Of a DNA stretch of 64,000 bases, positions 7,621 through 15,768 are shown piece by piece; position 1 is the first letter of the stretch; the number at the start of each line of letters is the position of its first letter. The stretch spans positions 186,001-250,000 of the forward strand of contig NZ_OY759852.1 in the NCBI RefSeq assembly GCF_963662805.1, in the 5' to 3' direction. Made by a program: the position numbers and the translations under genes. Origin of the DNA: an uncultured Cohaesibacter sp. GTDB lineage: Bacteria; Pseudomonadota; Alphaproteobacteria; Rhizobiales; Cohaesibacteraceae. The notes below the pieces were generated by a model, which did not search any database, was not told where the DNA came from, and was given only the letters and a program-made list of their open reading frames with translations.

Positions 7621-9768
7621 CTAGGCATTGGCAACGCTTTTGAGGAATTGATCCACTTCCTCGCGCAGCTGCGAGGTCTGGCGGGCAACATCGAGGGAAT
7701 CCTGCTCCACCTGAGCCACTGACTGAGTGGTCTCTGCGACTGCGGCGGACAGATCCGACATGTTGCCGGCAACAGCCTGAGTGCCATTCGCGGCCTCGGC
7801 AACGTTGCGACTGATCTCGAAGGTGGCCGATCCCTGCTCATCGACTGCGTTGCTGATGGTGTTGGTATACTGGTTCACCCGCTCCATCGTTTCCGCGATG
7901 CTCTGGATGGCCTGAACAGCAAGCTGTGTGGCTCCCTGGATATCATGGATCTGGCTGGAGATTTCTTCTGTCGCCTTGGAGGTCTGGTTTGCCAGTTCTT
8001 TCACTTCGGCGGCCACGACAGCAAAGCCCTTGCCATGTTCACCCGCACGTGCCGCTTCGATGGTGGCGTTGAGAGCAAGCAGGTTGGTCTGCTCTGCAAT
8101 GGCCTGAATGAGAGAAACCACATCGCCGATCTTCTGCGCGGAGGCAGACAGGCCCGAGACGGTTTCGGTGGTGTGACGGGTTGCTTCGGTTGCCTGATCA
8201 ACGACAGATGAGGTCTCGCCCACCTGACGCTTGATTTCCTCGATGGAGGCGGTGAGCTCTTCTGCTGCCGTGGCAACTGTCTGCACGTTACCGGAGGCAA
8301 TTTCCGATGCCTCTGCAGAGGAGTTAGCCTTGGCCGCGGTCTGATCGGCAATGGAAGACAACAGTTGCGCGGTGCTCTTCATGCTATCCATGTTGCTGGA
8401 CACGTCATCAAGCAGATTGCTCGACGCCATGCGGAAGTGATCGATCAGAGCTTCGACCGCCTTCTGTTTGTCCAGCTGATGTTTTTGCTGGGTGTGGCTT
8501 TGAGCCTCGAGTCGCTGACGCTCGAGCGCGCTCTTGCGGAGCACATCAACGGAGCGGCTCAATTCACCGATCTCATCCTCGCGGTTCTGATCGGGAAGGT
8601 CGACCGAGTAATTTTCCTGCGCGATTTCCATGACGCCTGTGTTCAGAGCCTGCAGCGGCGCGATGGACCGGCGGACAAAGAGCACACCGAACCCGCCAAG
8701 AAGGACCAGCAGGACAGAGCCAACGATCAGCAGATTGCGTGTCAAGGCATTCGCCGGCTCCATCAATTCGCTATAAGACTGCAATGCCACCACGGCCCAG
8801 GACGTCCCCTGCACGCTCATCGGCACAGCGATAGCACGATACTTCTCACCGTTCGCCATCACGTCACCAGAGCTTGCAGTCCCCTTAAGAGCAGACGTAG
8901 CAATTTCGAGCTGGGAGCCTTCGAGGTCGGAAATGGTATCGTTGGCAAGGTCGACCCGTTCGAGATTGGCGGAAATCACTTCAAGCTTGCCGGTCTGTCC
9001 GAGACCGGAGCGGTTCGCCATGATCTGGGCGAGCTTGGCGGTCTCCACTTCGAATGCAACGGCGCCGATGATCTTTCCCCATTTGAGAGTCGGCGCCACC
9101 ATATAGGCGGTGATGTGACCGTTGACATTGATGAAGCCGGTGAAGCCGCGAATATCGACAGCGGCCTCAGGGTCTTCGTTGGCTGCCTTGATCAGCGGCT
9201 CGATCTGCACCTGCAGCTCTGGATTCAGAACACCATCGGTCTTGATGTTGCGCCCAAACTCCTCACCCTTGCGATAGCTATAAAAAATGTCGCCAGTCTT
9301 GCCGACCATCAACACATCGCGAAACAGGCCGCTGGCGAGCAGCTCTTCAATCCGCTGCTGATGCTTTTCATGTACCTTCTCATAGTAGATCTTGGTGCTA
9401 TCCGAGCTTTTGAGCAGCTTGTAGCGCTCATTTTCGGAATTCGGATTGTCAGCGATGAACACCTTACGCAGAATGTCAGGAGCCTCGTCCTTGAGGACAT
9501 TCCAGCCGCCAAACAATTCTGTTGCAGCATCGACAGTCACAGTGTGTGACGCCATGTCCTTCATTTTACTATCCAGCTGATCCATATAGAGCGTCACCGT
9601 GCTGGTGCGCCCCTCGGCAGCATTGCGCAAGGCCGTTTCCGTCAGACTGATCGAAGTGTTGCCGCCCATCCAAGCCGCCAAAAATACCAGAATGGCGACC
9701 AGCAGCGATACAGACGCAATCATGATCACAGGTATTTTCGTGGACAGTCTCTTGGGAAGAATATGCAT
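7621..9768 (-). CDS. Methyl-accepting chemotaxis protein (paralogue 2)
   Basis: A 715-residue chemoreceptor with the same layout as its downstream neighbour: N-terminal membrane helix, periplasmic Cache-type sensor (FTGFINVNGHITAYMVAP, KWGKIIGAVAFEVET), second helix near residue 350, HAMP, and a signalling domain whose tip EQTNLLALNATIEAARAGE lies near residue 570. The start is the ATG of MHILPKRL, which aligns with the paralogue start and is preceded by GGAGATGGACAT. The frame stays open 59 codons upstream, but those residues do not match the paralogue. The signalling halves of the two proteins are nearly identical while the sensors diverge, which suggests duplication followed by ligand specialisation. 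It ends in SVANA with no CheR-docking pentapeptide. Confidence 0.95.
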   Translation of the reverse strand: MHILPKRLSTKIPVIMIASVSLLVAILVFLAAWMGGNTSISLTETALRNAAEGRTSTVTLYMDQLDSKMKDMASHTVTVDAATELFGGWNVLKDEAPDILRKVFIADNPNSENERYKLLKSSDSTKIYYEKVHEKHQQRIEELLASGLFRDVLMVGKTGDIFYSYRKGEEFGRNIKTDGVLNPELQVQIEPLIKAANEDPEAAVDIRGFTGFINVNGHITAYMVAPTLKWGKIIGAVAFEVETAKLAQIMANRSGLGQTGKLEVISANLERVDLANDTISDLEGSQLEIATSALKGTASSGDVMANGEKYRAIAVPMSVQGTSWAVVALQSYSELMEPANALTRNLLIVGSVLLVLLGGFGVLFVRRSIAPLQALNTGVMEIAQENYSVDLPDQNREDEIGELSRSVDVLRKSALERQRLEAQSHTQQKHQLDKQKAVEALIDHFRMASSNLLDDVSSNMDSMKSTAQLLSSIADQTAAKANSSAEASEIASGNVQTVATAAEELTASIEEIKRQVGETSSVVDQATEATRHTTETVSGLSASAQKIGDVVSLIQAIAEQTNLLALNATIEAARAGEHGKGFAVVAAEVKELANQTSKATEEISSQIHDIQGATQLAVQAIQSIAETMERVNQYTNTISNAVDEQGSATFEISRNVAEAANGTQAVAGNMSDLSAAVAETTQSVAQVEQDSLDVARQTSQLREEVDQFLKSVANA

Positions 9769-9980
9769 ATGTCCATCTCCGGGAGAAGCACTGTAGTAAG
9801 TTTTGTGCCAGTCTTGTCGATGAAGATTTCGGAAACGTAAATAGCTATTAAAATTTAACGTTTTAGCCGCGCTTGACCACCCAATTTCCTGCACTAGTTT
9901 TGACCACCGCGACTGCTTTTTGTGCAAGGTTTCATATATGCACAACTACTACCTGAAGCAGCAAGCGGCCATTGATGCAT

Positions 9981-10010
9981 AAAAAAAGAGCGTGCTCGGC
10001 ACGCCCTTTT
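9981..10010 (-). terminator. Intrinsic terminator after LuxR-type regulator
   Basis: On the minus strand GCGTGC-CGA-GCACGC, extended outward by G-T, G-C and A-T pairs, ends in a run of seven T. It lies 28 bases past the stop codon of the regulator. Confidence 0.9.
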
Positions 10011-10037
10011 CGACTTCTCCACCCAACAATCGGTAGA

Positions 10038-10730
10038 TCACATCATCCGGTTGGCAATCGCGACGGCCTGTGTCCGGCGATAGCAATTGAGCTTTTTGAG
10101 GATGAGGGAGATATGATGTTTGACGGTTGCCTCTGTCAGCCCGAGCTCATAGGCAATCTGTTTGTTCAGCAGACCCTCACGCAGATAACGCAGGATTGTC
10201 ATCTGCTTAGGCGTGAGATTGGCCAGTTTGGAATAGAGCGTGGAGCGTTCCAGAATGGCTTCGCTTTCCTCGATCGCGGCTTCGTCGGCCATACCTGAAC
10301 AGATGCGACGGGAAATGGAGCGCAATTGCGACACGGATGCGGTTTTGAAAACAACCCAATCGGCGCCATTGCCGAGAGCGTAATGTGCGAGCCCTTCGTC
10401 AGCTTCATTGCAGACCAGAATGAGACGGGCATATTTGTAATTCTTGCGAACATCGGTCAGGGCTGCGGAGCCGCGGCTGCCAGTCGCTTCGAGGTTCAGC
10501 ACCAAAAGGGTGTCCTCGCGGTCCGGCGCTGCGCTGAGCAGCTGATCTAGTCCGACACAATCAAGAACCGGGGTGTATTCTCTCTTGATACCGAGCAAGT
10601 TCAAGAGGCATTCGGTGAAAACCGGGTGAGGCTCGGCAAGAACAACCGTGCGGTAGTTCATTGATCCCTGCTCAGCCTGATAACTCGTTCCGCGCCGTAA
10701 CTCGCCTCCGATGTCGTCCAACAAAAGCAT
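10038..10730 (-). CDS. LuxR/NarL-type regulator with a degenerate receiver domain
   Basis: A 230-residue DNA-binding protein. The C-terminal 65 residues form a LuxR/GerE helix-turn-helix (LTPKQMTILRYLREGLLNKQ, then TEATVKHHISLILKKL). The N-terminal part follows the response-regulator fold (YRTVVLAEPHPVFTECLLNLL), but the two acidic residues after the first strand read E-P. The phospho-acceptor position holds Asn79 (LVLNLEA) where Asp is expected; the distal Lys is kept (VVFKTA). It is therefore probably phosphorylation-independent. The ATG chosen is preceded by GGAGGG at good spacing. The ATG 23 codons later (MNYRTVV) would give a cleaner receiver start and is a real alternative. No partner kinase is adjacent; the chemoreceptor genes lie downstream after a terminator. 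Confidence 0.8.
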   Translation of the reverse strand: MLLLDDIGGELRRGTSYQAEQGSMNYRTVVLAEPHPVFTECLLNLLGIKREYTPVLDCVGLDQLLSAAPDREDTLLVLNLEATGSRGSAALTDVRKNYKYARLILVCNEADEGLAHYALGNGADWVVFKTASVSQLRSISRRICSGMADEAAIEESEAILERSTLYSKLANLTPKQMTILRYLREGLLNKQIAYELGLTEATVKHHISLILKKLNCYRRTQAVAIANRMM

Positions 10731-11100
10731 GCGTGTTCCCTCCATAATCTCAACCAGGAGACCTCGTCTCCAGACTGCAGCTATTGATCGCCGCCCGAGC
10801 ATGGGAGTACGCTCAAGTTTCAGCGACCATCCTGCCAAAAAGTCTCAGTAAAATTCCTAGGTCACCCTTCACCTTAGCCGCATAACATGTGCTTCGCCTT
10901 TGACACATGTCATGGTTAAAGCCCTTCCGCCCCACACATTTTGGTGAAAGGAAAGGCTGGAAAGAGTACCTTCGCCACAGGAATTCCCTGTCATATCCCC
11001 CGACACTAGCCTTTTGGCCAGTAGCCGAGCGCATAAGATGCCAGACCCGCAGAATTGTCAATGAACGGCTTGATTTTATTGAGCTAATTTGCGAAAGTTT
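10731..11100. other. Divergent intergenic region, LuxR-type / ScfR-type regulators
   Basis: About 370 bases between two divergent regulator genes. A 107-codon minus-strand frame here has no family resemblance and I do not call it. The segment should hold both promoters. The right end runs into the TTGCAAA repeat cluster described separately. No terminator or structured RNA was recognised. Confidence 0.5.
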
Positions 11101-11137
11101 TTGCAAACAAATTTTTGCAAATTGCAAATCTTGCAAA
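11101..11137 (+). promoter_or_regulatory. Cluster of four TTGCAAA repeats, probable ScfR/RamB-type operator
   Basis: Four exact TTGCAAA copies begin at 11101, 11115, 11122 and 11131, the last within TTGCAAACTT. They end 16 bases before the TTG start of the ScfR-type regulator, overlapping where its promoter or leader must be. RamB of Corynebacterium, a relative of this regulator, binds a TTTGCAAA-containing box, so autoregulation is the simplest reading. That last step is inference. Confidence 0.65.
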
Positions 11138-11153
11138 CTTACGGAAGGTCACC

Positions 11154-12587
11154 TTGGCAGAGAAGCTTTTTGTCGGCCCAAAGGTGCGCACATTGCGCGA
11201 AACGCATGGCCTGACCCAATCCAGTTTTGCCGACCGGATCGGGATTTCAACCTCCTATCTCAATCAGATAGAAAACAATCAGCGGCCCCTCACGGCCCCG
11301 GTTCTGCTCTCGCTGAGCCACCAGTTCAACCTGTCTCTCAGCGATCTGGCTTCGGCAGACACGAGCCGCGTTCTGGCAGACATGAAGGAAGCTCTGGCAG
11401 ATCCGCTGTTTCGCGACACCACGCCGGGCCTTCAGGAGCTAAAGATGGCGGCTTCCAACTCGCCGTGGCTAACGCAGGCGTTTCTTACGCTACATCAAGC
11501 ACATAGACGCGCCAATGAACGCCTCATGGTGCTCGATGACGCTCTGTCGGCCCACAATCTGGAGACCGAAGAGCGGGCAATGCTACCTTACGAGGAAGTC
11601 CGCGACTATTTCCACTATCACGACAATTATATCGATGAGCTGGATCAGGCAGCAGAGGATCTTGCGCGACGCCACGGGATGCTCGATGGCAACCGGTTGA
11701 CGCAGCTACAGGACTATCTCGAACAGCGCCACAAGGTTCGCATTCGCTACTCAGAGCACCCAGCGAATGACCAGATCATGCGCCAATTTGACTCGGAAAG
11801 TCGGATACTTAGCCTGAATGCCTCGCTTGACGCCGCCTCGCTCTGCTTTCTCCTCGCCCACCAGATCGCGATCATGGAATATGGCGATCTGATCGACAAC
11901 CACTTGGCGAAGGCAGGCTTTCGCTCAGAGGCCGCTGAGGCTATCGGACGGATCGGGCTTGCCAACTATTTTGCAGGGGCTATCTGCCTGCCCTATCGAC
12001 GTTTTCTGGAGATTGCGAAGGAAACGCGCCACGATATCGACCGCATGCGACACCATTTCGGCGCATCGGCCGAGCAGGTCGGCCACCGTCTGTCGAGTAT
12101 GCAGCGCCCCGGAGCGCGGGGCATTCCGTTTTATTTCCTGAGGGTCGACCGGGCCGGAAATGTCACCAAACGGCACTCGGCCACCCGCTTCCAGTTTGCC
12201 CGTTTCGGCGGCGCATGCCCTTTGTGGAATGTCCATGAAGCCTTTGAAGCACCGGGGAGATTTCTTGTCCAAACCGCTGAAATGCCTGACGGATTGCGCT
12301 ATCTCTGCATCGCGACGAGCGTCACCAAACTGGGTGCGGGCTTTCACTCCCCGGTCCGGCGCTATGCGATCGGCATGGGATGCGAGCTATCCTTTGCGGA
12401 CGAAATCGTCTATTCGGATCGGCTCAACCTGAAAAGTGAAACGGGGATTGAACAGATCGGCGTGTCCTGTCGCATTTGCGAGCGGCACAATTGCCACCAG
12501 AGAGCACTGCCACCAGTTGACCGGAAGCTCTACGTCAATCCGCATCGCAGAAACTTCGTGCCGTTCGAGCTAACCAATTCTGAATGA
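11154..12587 (+). CDS. XRE-family regulator of the ScfR/RamB (short-chain fatty acid) type
   Basis: A 477-residue regulator: XRE helix-turn-helix at about residues 8-65 (GLTQSSFADRIGISTSYLNQ), a middle ImmA/IrrE-like region (about 155-270), and a C-terminal domain with clustered cysteines (CRICERHNCHQRA). This is the layout of ScfR/RamB/MccR-type regulators, which sense short-chain acyl-CoA or acetate and propionate metabolism. The middle region reads LAHQIAIME, without the HExxH zinc site of active ImmA peptidases, so proteolysis is unlikely. A TTG start is chosen because GGAAGG sits five bases before it and the residues that follow (AEKLFVGPKVRTLRE) match the usual N-terminus. Four TTGCAAA repeats lie just upstream and a related palindrome lies downstream before pepN. 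No glyoxylate-cycle gene is adjacent. Confidence 0.85.
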   Translation: MAEKLFVGPKVRTLRETHGLTQSSFADRIGISTSYLNQIENNQRPLTAPVLLSLSHQFNLSLSDLASADTSRVLADMKEALADPLFRDTTPGLQELKMAASNSPWLTQAFLTLHQAHRRANERLMVLDDALSAHNLETEERAMLPYEEVRDYFHYHDNYIDELDQAAEDLARRHGMLDGNRLTQLQDYLEQRHKVRIRYSEHPANDQIMRQFDSESRILSLNASLDAASLCFLLAHQIAIMEYGDLIDNHLAKAGFRSEAAEAIGRIGLANYFAGAICLPYRRFLEIAKETRHDIDRMRHHFGASAEQVGHRLSSMQRPGARGIPFYFLRVDRAGNVTKRHSATRFQFARFGGACPLWNVHEAFEAPGRFLVQTAEMPDGLRYLCIATSVTKLGAGFHSPVRRYAIGMGCELSFADEIVYSDRLNLKSETGIEQIGVSCRICERHNCHQRALPPVDRKLYVNPHRRNFVPFELTNSE

Positions 12588-12719
12588 TGCGATTCACGAG
12601 CATTGTTTAAATCGCATGACTTTCGTCACAATCCGCTGCATAATTTTATCAGCCCACCGCGAACAGCCTCATACTTACGTATGACACGCATGGCTGCAAT
12701 GCGGGCAAGGCAATTCACA

Positions 12720-12738
12720 GCAAACTTGTAAAGTTTGC
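12720..12738. promoter_or_regulatory. Perfect palindrome GCAAACTT-GTA-AAGTTTGC, probable regulator site
   Basis: An 8-base perfect inverted repeat with a 3-base spacer, containing the same TTTGCAA core as the cluster in front of the ScfR-type gene. It lies about 130 bases after that gene and about 150 bases before pepN. It could be an operator for pepN or a second autoregulatory site. There is no T-run, so it is not a terminator. Confidence 0.6.
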
Positions 12739-12827
12739 AAAACCTGCAGAATCCATATCCCTTCGCGTCCCAGACCCCTTTGTCGCCGAATTGGCATGAA
12801 AAGTGGGTCTTCTATCTAGGTTGCGCT

Positions 12828-12854
12828 AACGACCCCACGCCCGATAGGGTCGTT
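12828..12854 (+). promoter_or_regulatory. Hairpin in the pepN 5' leader
   Basis: Perfect 8-bp inverted repeat AACGACCC / GGGTCGTT with an 11-base loop, 33 bases before the pepN start. No T-run follows. It may be a leader hairpin affecting mRNA stability or translation; nothing more can be said from the sequence. Confidence 0.35.
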
Positions 12855-12886
12855 GCAAGGAATGACCAACACAGTTGAGAAGAAGA

Positions 12887-15580
12887 ATGCCACAGTCCAA
12901 AAGCATCGTCCGGTTGGAGAACTATCAGGAAACCCCGTTCACCATCGAACATGTCGATCTGACATTTCGCCTTGAACCAAAGGCGACTCGTGTCACGGCA
13001 CGCCTGAAACTCAAGCCACGTTCGCAAACGGAACAGGGTACGTCCCTTCAGTTGGACGGTGAGGATCTGACCTTCCTTTCGGCCCGTTTGGATGGCGAGC
13101 CTCTTCAAGACACTGCGTTCGAGGTGTCCGGCAAGCTCTTCACGTTGACCAACCCGCCAGCGGACGCGTTTGAGCTGGAACTGGTTACGCAGATTTCGCC
13201 GGACGCTAATACCCAACTGATGGGGCTCTATCGCTCGAGCGGCACCTACTGCACCCAGTGCGAGGCAGAAGGCTTCCGCCGCATCACCTATTTCTATGAC
13301 CGCCCCGACATCCTCAGCCGCTATGACGTTCGCATTGAGGCCCCCGTCAGCGTCCCCAACCTTCTGGCGAATGGCAACCTGATAGACCAAGGGCCGATGG
13401 ATGCCCCGGAAGGGACGGCACCCGGCGAGAGCTGGCACTATGCCCATTGGCAGGACCCCTTCCCCAAGCCCTCCTACCTGTTTGCCATGGTTGCCGGTGA
13501 TCTGGCGTGTCTGAAAGACAATTTCATCACCCGATCTGGCCGGGATGTGGCCCTCGCCATCTATGTAGAGCATGGCAAGGAAGACCGGGTCAGCTATGCG
13601 ATGGATGCCTTGAAGCGCTCAATGCGCTGGGACGAGGAAGTCTTCGGTCGGGAATATGACCTCGACATCTTCATGATTGTCGCCGTGTCGGACTTCAACA
13701 TGGGCGCAATGGAGAACAAGGGGCTCAATGTCTTCAATGATAAATATGTGCTGGCCAAACCCGGCACCGCGACCGATACCGACTATGCGTTGATTGAGGC
13801 CGTGATCGCCCACGAGTATTTTCACAACTGGACCGGCAACCGCATCACCTGCCGGGACTGGTTCCAGCTGTGCCTCAAGGAAGGGCTGACGGTTTATCGC
13901 GATCAGGAATTCTCGTCCGACATGCGTTCGCGCCCGGTCAAACGCATCGCTGACGTGGTTCAACTGCGCGCGCGCCAGTTCCCTGAAGATAGCGGCCCCC
14001 TCGCCCATCCGGTGCGGCCGTCTGTCTATTCCGAGATCAACAACTTCTATACCTCGACGGTCTATGAGAAAGGCGCCGAGCTGTGCCGCATGCTCAAGGT
14101 CATCCTCGGAGAGGAAGGCTTCAAGGCGGGACTCGACCTCTATTTTGACCGCCATGACGGTCAGGCCGTGACCATCGAGGATTTCCTCGCTTCTTTTGCC
14201 GACGCGACCAAGGCCGACCTTTCGCAATTCTCGCTCTGGTATGAACAGGCGGGTACACCGGATCTTGTTGCGACCTATGCCTATGATCCGATCCGCAAGC
14301 AAATGTCGCTAGCCATCGAGCAGTCCACTCTGCCGACACCGGGACAGCCGAACAAAAAACTGCTCCATATCCCCGTTCGCTTTGGTCTCGTCGCGCGGGA
14401 CGGCACCAATGCACCCTTCTCGCGGGTCCTTGATGCAAAGAGCGGTGATGTGATTGGCGACGGCTCATGTGACCTGGTCGAGCTGAAGGAAAGACAACAG
14501 AAGTTCCTGTTCGAAGGGGTCACCAAGGATGCCATACCTTCCTTACTGAGAGGCTTCTCGGCACCGGTGCGGCTGCGCACAAACCTGACGCGCGAAGATC
14601 ATCTTTGCTTGATGCAGCATGATGATGATGCCTATAATCGCTGGGAAGCGACACAATATATCCTGATGGATCATCTCATCCGGCGCACCTACATGCTCCG
14701 CAGAGGCGATGCAGACGCGCATCTGGACAGTCTCGATGAACACCTGATCGCGGCCATTTCTGGCTCGATTGGCGACGACAGCCTAGAGCATGCCTTCCGG
14801 GCGCAGCTCGCCACACTGCCCAGCGAGTCCGATGTTGCACGGGAGATTGGCAAGGACGTGGATCCGGACGCCATTCACGCCGCAAGGCAGGGCCTTCTGA
14901 AGGAACTGGCGGACAGTCTTTATGATCAGGCCCTCGACCTTTACGGTCGCTTGAGTGACGACGGCTCTTTCTCGGTGGACGCGACCAGCGCCGGACGAAG
15001 GGCCCTGCGTAACGCGCTGCTCAATCTGATCATTGCGAGCAACGAAAAAACCGGAAGCGAGCTTGCCTCCAAGCAATATCACGAGGCAACCAACATGACG
15101 GATCGGTTTGCTGCCCTTGCTGCCATCACACGCAATGGCCTGGCGCTTGCCGATGATCTGCTCAGGGACTTCCACAGCCAGTATAAGGACGATGCACTGG
15201 TCATCGACAAGTGGCTCTCGCTTCAGGCGTCCACCCCTCAGGACGGAACCATCGACAAGGTCAAGGAACTGATGGCCCATCCCTCCTTCTCGATGGCCAA
15301 CCCCAACCGGGTCCGCGCCCTCATCGGCTCATTTGCAATGAACAATGCGATCCAGTTCAACCGGACGGACGGACAGGGCTTTGCGCTGGTGGCTGACATC
15401 ATTCTCAAACTGGATGCCACAAATCCGCAAACCGCAGCCCGGCTCGCCAACAATTTCCGCTCCTGGCGCGCGCTGGAAATGGACCGTCAGGCCAGCGCAG
15501 AACGGGAATTGCGCAGAATCGGGGCGCAGGAAAATTTGTCAGAAGACGTCGCAGATATTGTAAATCGCTGCTTGCAATAA
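12887..15580 (+). CDS. pepN: Aminopeptidase N (M1 family zinc metallopeptidase)
   Basis: An 897-residue cytoplasmic aminopeptidase that removes N-terminal residues from peptides. It has the substrate-recognition motif GAMEN at about residues 273-277. The zinc site is HEYFH at 309-313 with the third ligand Glu in LKEGLTVYRD 19 residues on (HExxH-x18-E). The N-terminal beta domain, the catalytic domain and the long C-terminal helical repeats are all of normal length for proteobacterial PepN. The ATG start is preceded by GAGAAGAAG. An out-of-frame ATG 25 bases upstream follows AAGGA but leads to only about 38 codons. The gene is followed on the same strand by the pleC-like kinase after 188 bases that contain a CtrA box. 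Confidence 0.95.
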   Translation: MPQSKSIVRLENYQETPFTIEHVDLTFRLEPKATRVTARLKLKPRSQTEQGTSLQLDGEDLTFLSARLDGEPLQDTAFEVSGKLFTLTNPPADAFELELVTQISPDANTQLMGLYRSSGTYCTQCEAEGFRRITYFYDRPDILSRYDVRIEAPVSVPNLLANGNLIDQGPMDAPEGTAPGESWHYAHWQDPFPKPSYLFAMVAGDLACLKDNFITRSGRDVALAIYVEHGKEDRVSYAMDALKRSMRWDEEVFGREYDLDIFMIVAVSDFNMGAMENKGLNVFNDKYVLAKPGTATDTDYALIEAVIAHEYFHNWTGNRITCRDWFQLCLKEGLTVYRDQEFSSDMRSRPVKRIADVVQLRARQFPEDSGPLAHPVRPSVYSEINNFYTSTVYEKGAELCRMLKVILGEEGFKAGLDLYFDRHDGQAVTIEDFLASFADATKADLSQFSLWYEQAGTPDLVATYAYDPIRKQMSLAIEQSTLPTPGQPNKKLLHIPVRFGLVARDGTNAPFSRVLDAKSGDVIGDGSCDLVELKERQQKFLFEGVTKDAIPSLLRGFSAPVRLRTNLTREDHLCLMQHDDDAYNRWEATQYILMDHLIRRTYMLRRGDADAHLDSLDEHLIAAISGSIGDDSLEHAFRAQLATLPSESDVAREIGKDVDPDAIHAARQGLLKELADSLYDQALDLYGRLSDDGSFSVDATSAGRRALRNALLNLIIASNEKTGSELASKQYHEATNMTDRFAALAAITRNGLALADDLLRDFHSQYKDDALVIDKWLSLQASTPQDGTIDKVKELMAHPSFSMANPNRVRALIGSFAMNNAIQFNRTDGQGFALVADIILKLDATNPQTAARLANNFRSWRALEMDRQASAERELRRIGAQENLSEDVADIVNRCLQ

Positions 15581-15597
15581 CGGGAATGATGATTTCA

Positions 15598-15620
15598 TTA
15601 ACAGAATCAATTTCTGTTAA
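15598..15620. promoter_or_regulatory. AT-rich palindrome TTAACAGAA-TCAAT-TTCTGTTAA
   Basis: Perfect 9-base arms around a 5-base spacer, 18 bases past the pepN stop. It lacks a T-run, so it is a poor terminator. Its TTAA ends resemble CtrA half-sites and it lies 17 bases upstream of a full CtrA box. It may be part of the pleC promoter region. Confidence 0.45.
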
Positions 15621-15637
15621 CAGCTATCTGGTACTCG

Positions 15638-15652
15638 TTAATCTGTCGTTAA
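15638..15652 (+). promoter_or_regulatory. CtrA box (TTAA-N7-TTAA) upstream of pleC-like gene
   Basis: The sequence reads TTAA-TCTGTCG-TTAA, an exact match to the full CtrA recognition motif of alphaproteobacteria. It lies 116 bases before the start of the pleC-like kinase, a place suited to direct control. CtrA is the master cell-cycle regulator acting downstream of PleC/DivJ/DivK. Confidence 0.7.
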
Positions 15653-15768
15653 CCAAAAAAATCCTTGGCGACTCTAGACAAATCACCCGGAGTTGATTCA
15701 AATGTAATTATTCGGAGATGCGGCACACCTCCGGTACAGTTTTGAACACTAGACCAAGGGGATAGGGT

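Noticed and set aside
6075..9549. Long plus-strand frames (385 and 394 codons) opposite the chemoreceptor genes
   Set aside because: Mirror frames of conserved chemoreceptor coding sequence; they recur in both paralogues for the same reason.
10813..11136. 107-codon minus-strand frame across the divergent regulator promoters
   Set aside because: Overlaps the TTGCAAA operator cluster and shows no coding features.
12862..12978. ATG with AAGGA in front, just upstream of pepN in another frame
   Set aside because: Leads to only about 38 codons overlapping pepN with no recognisable product; possibly a leader frame but not supportable.
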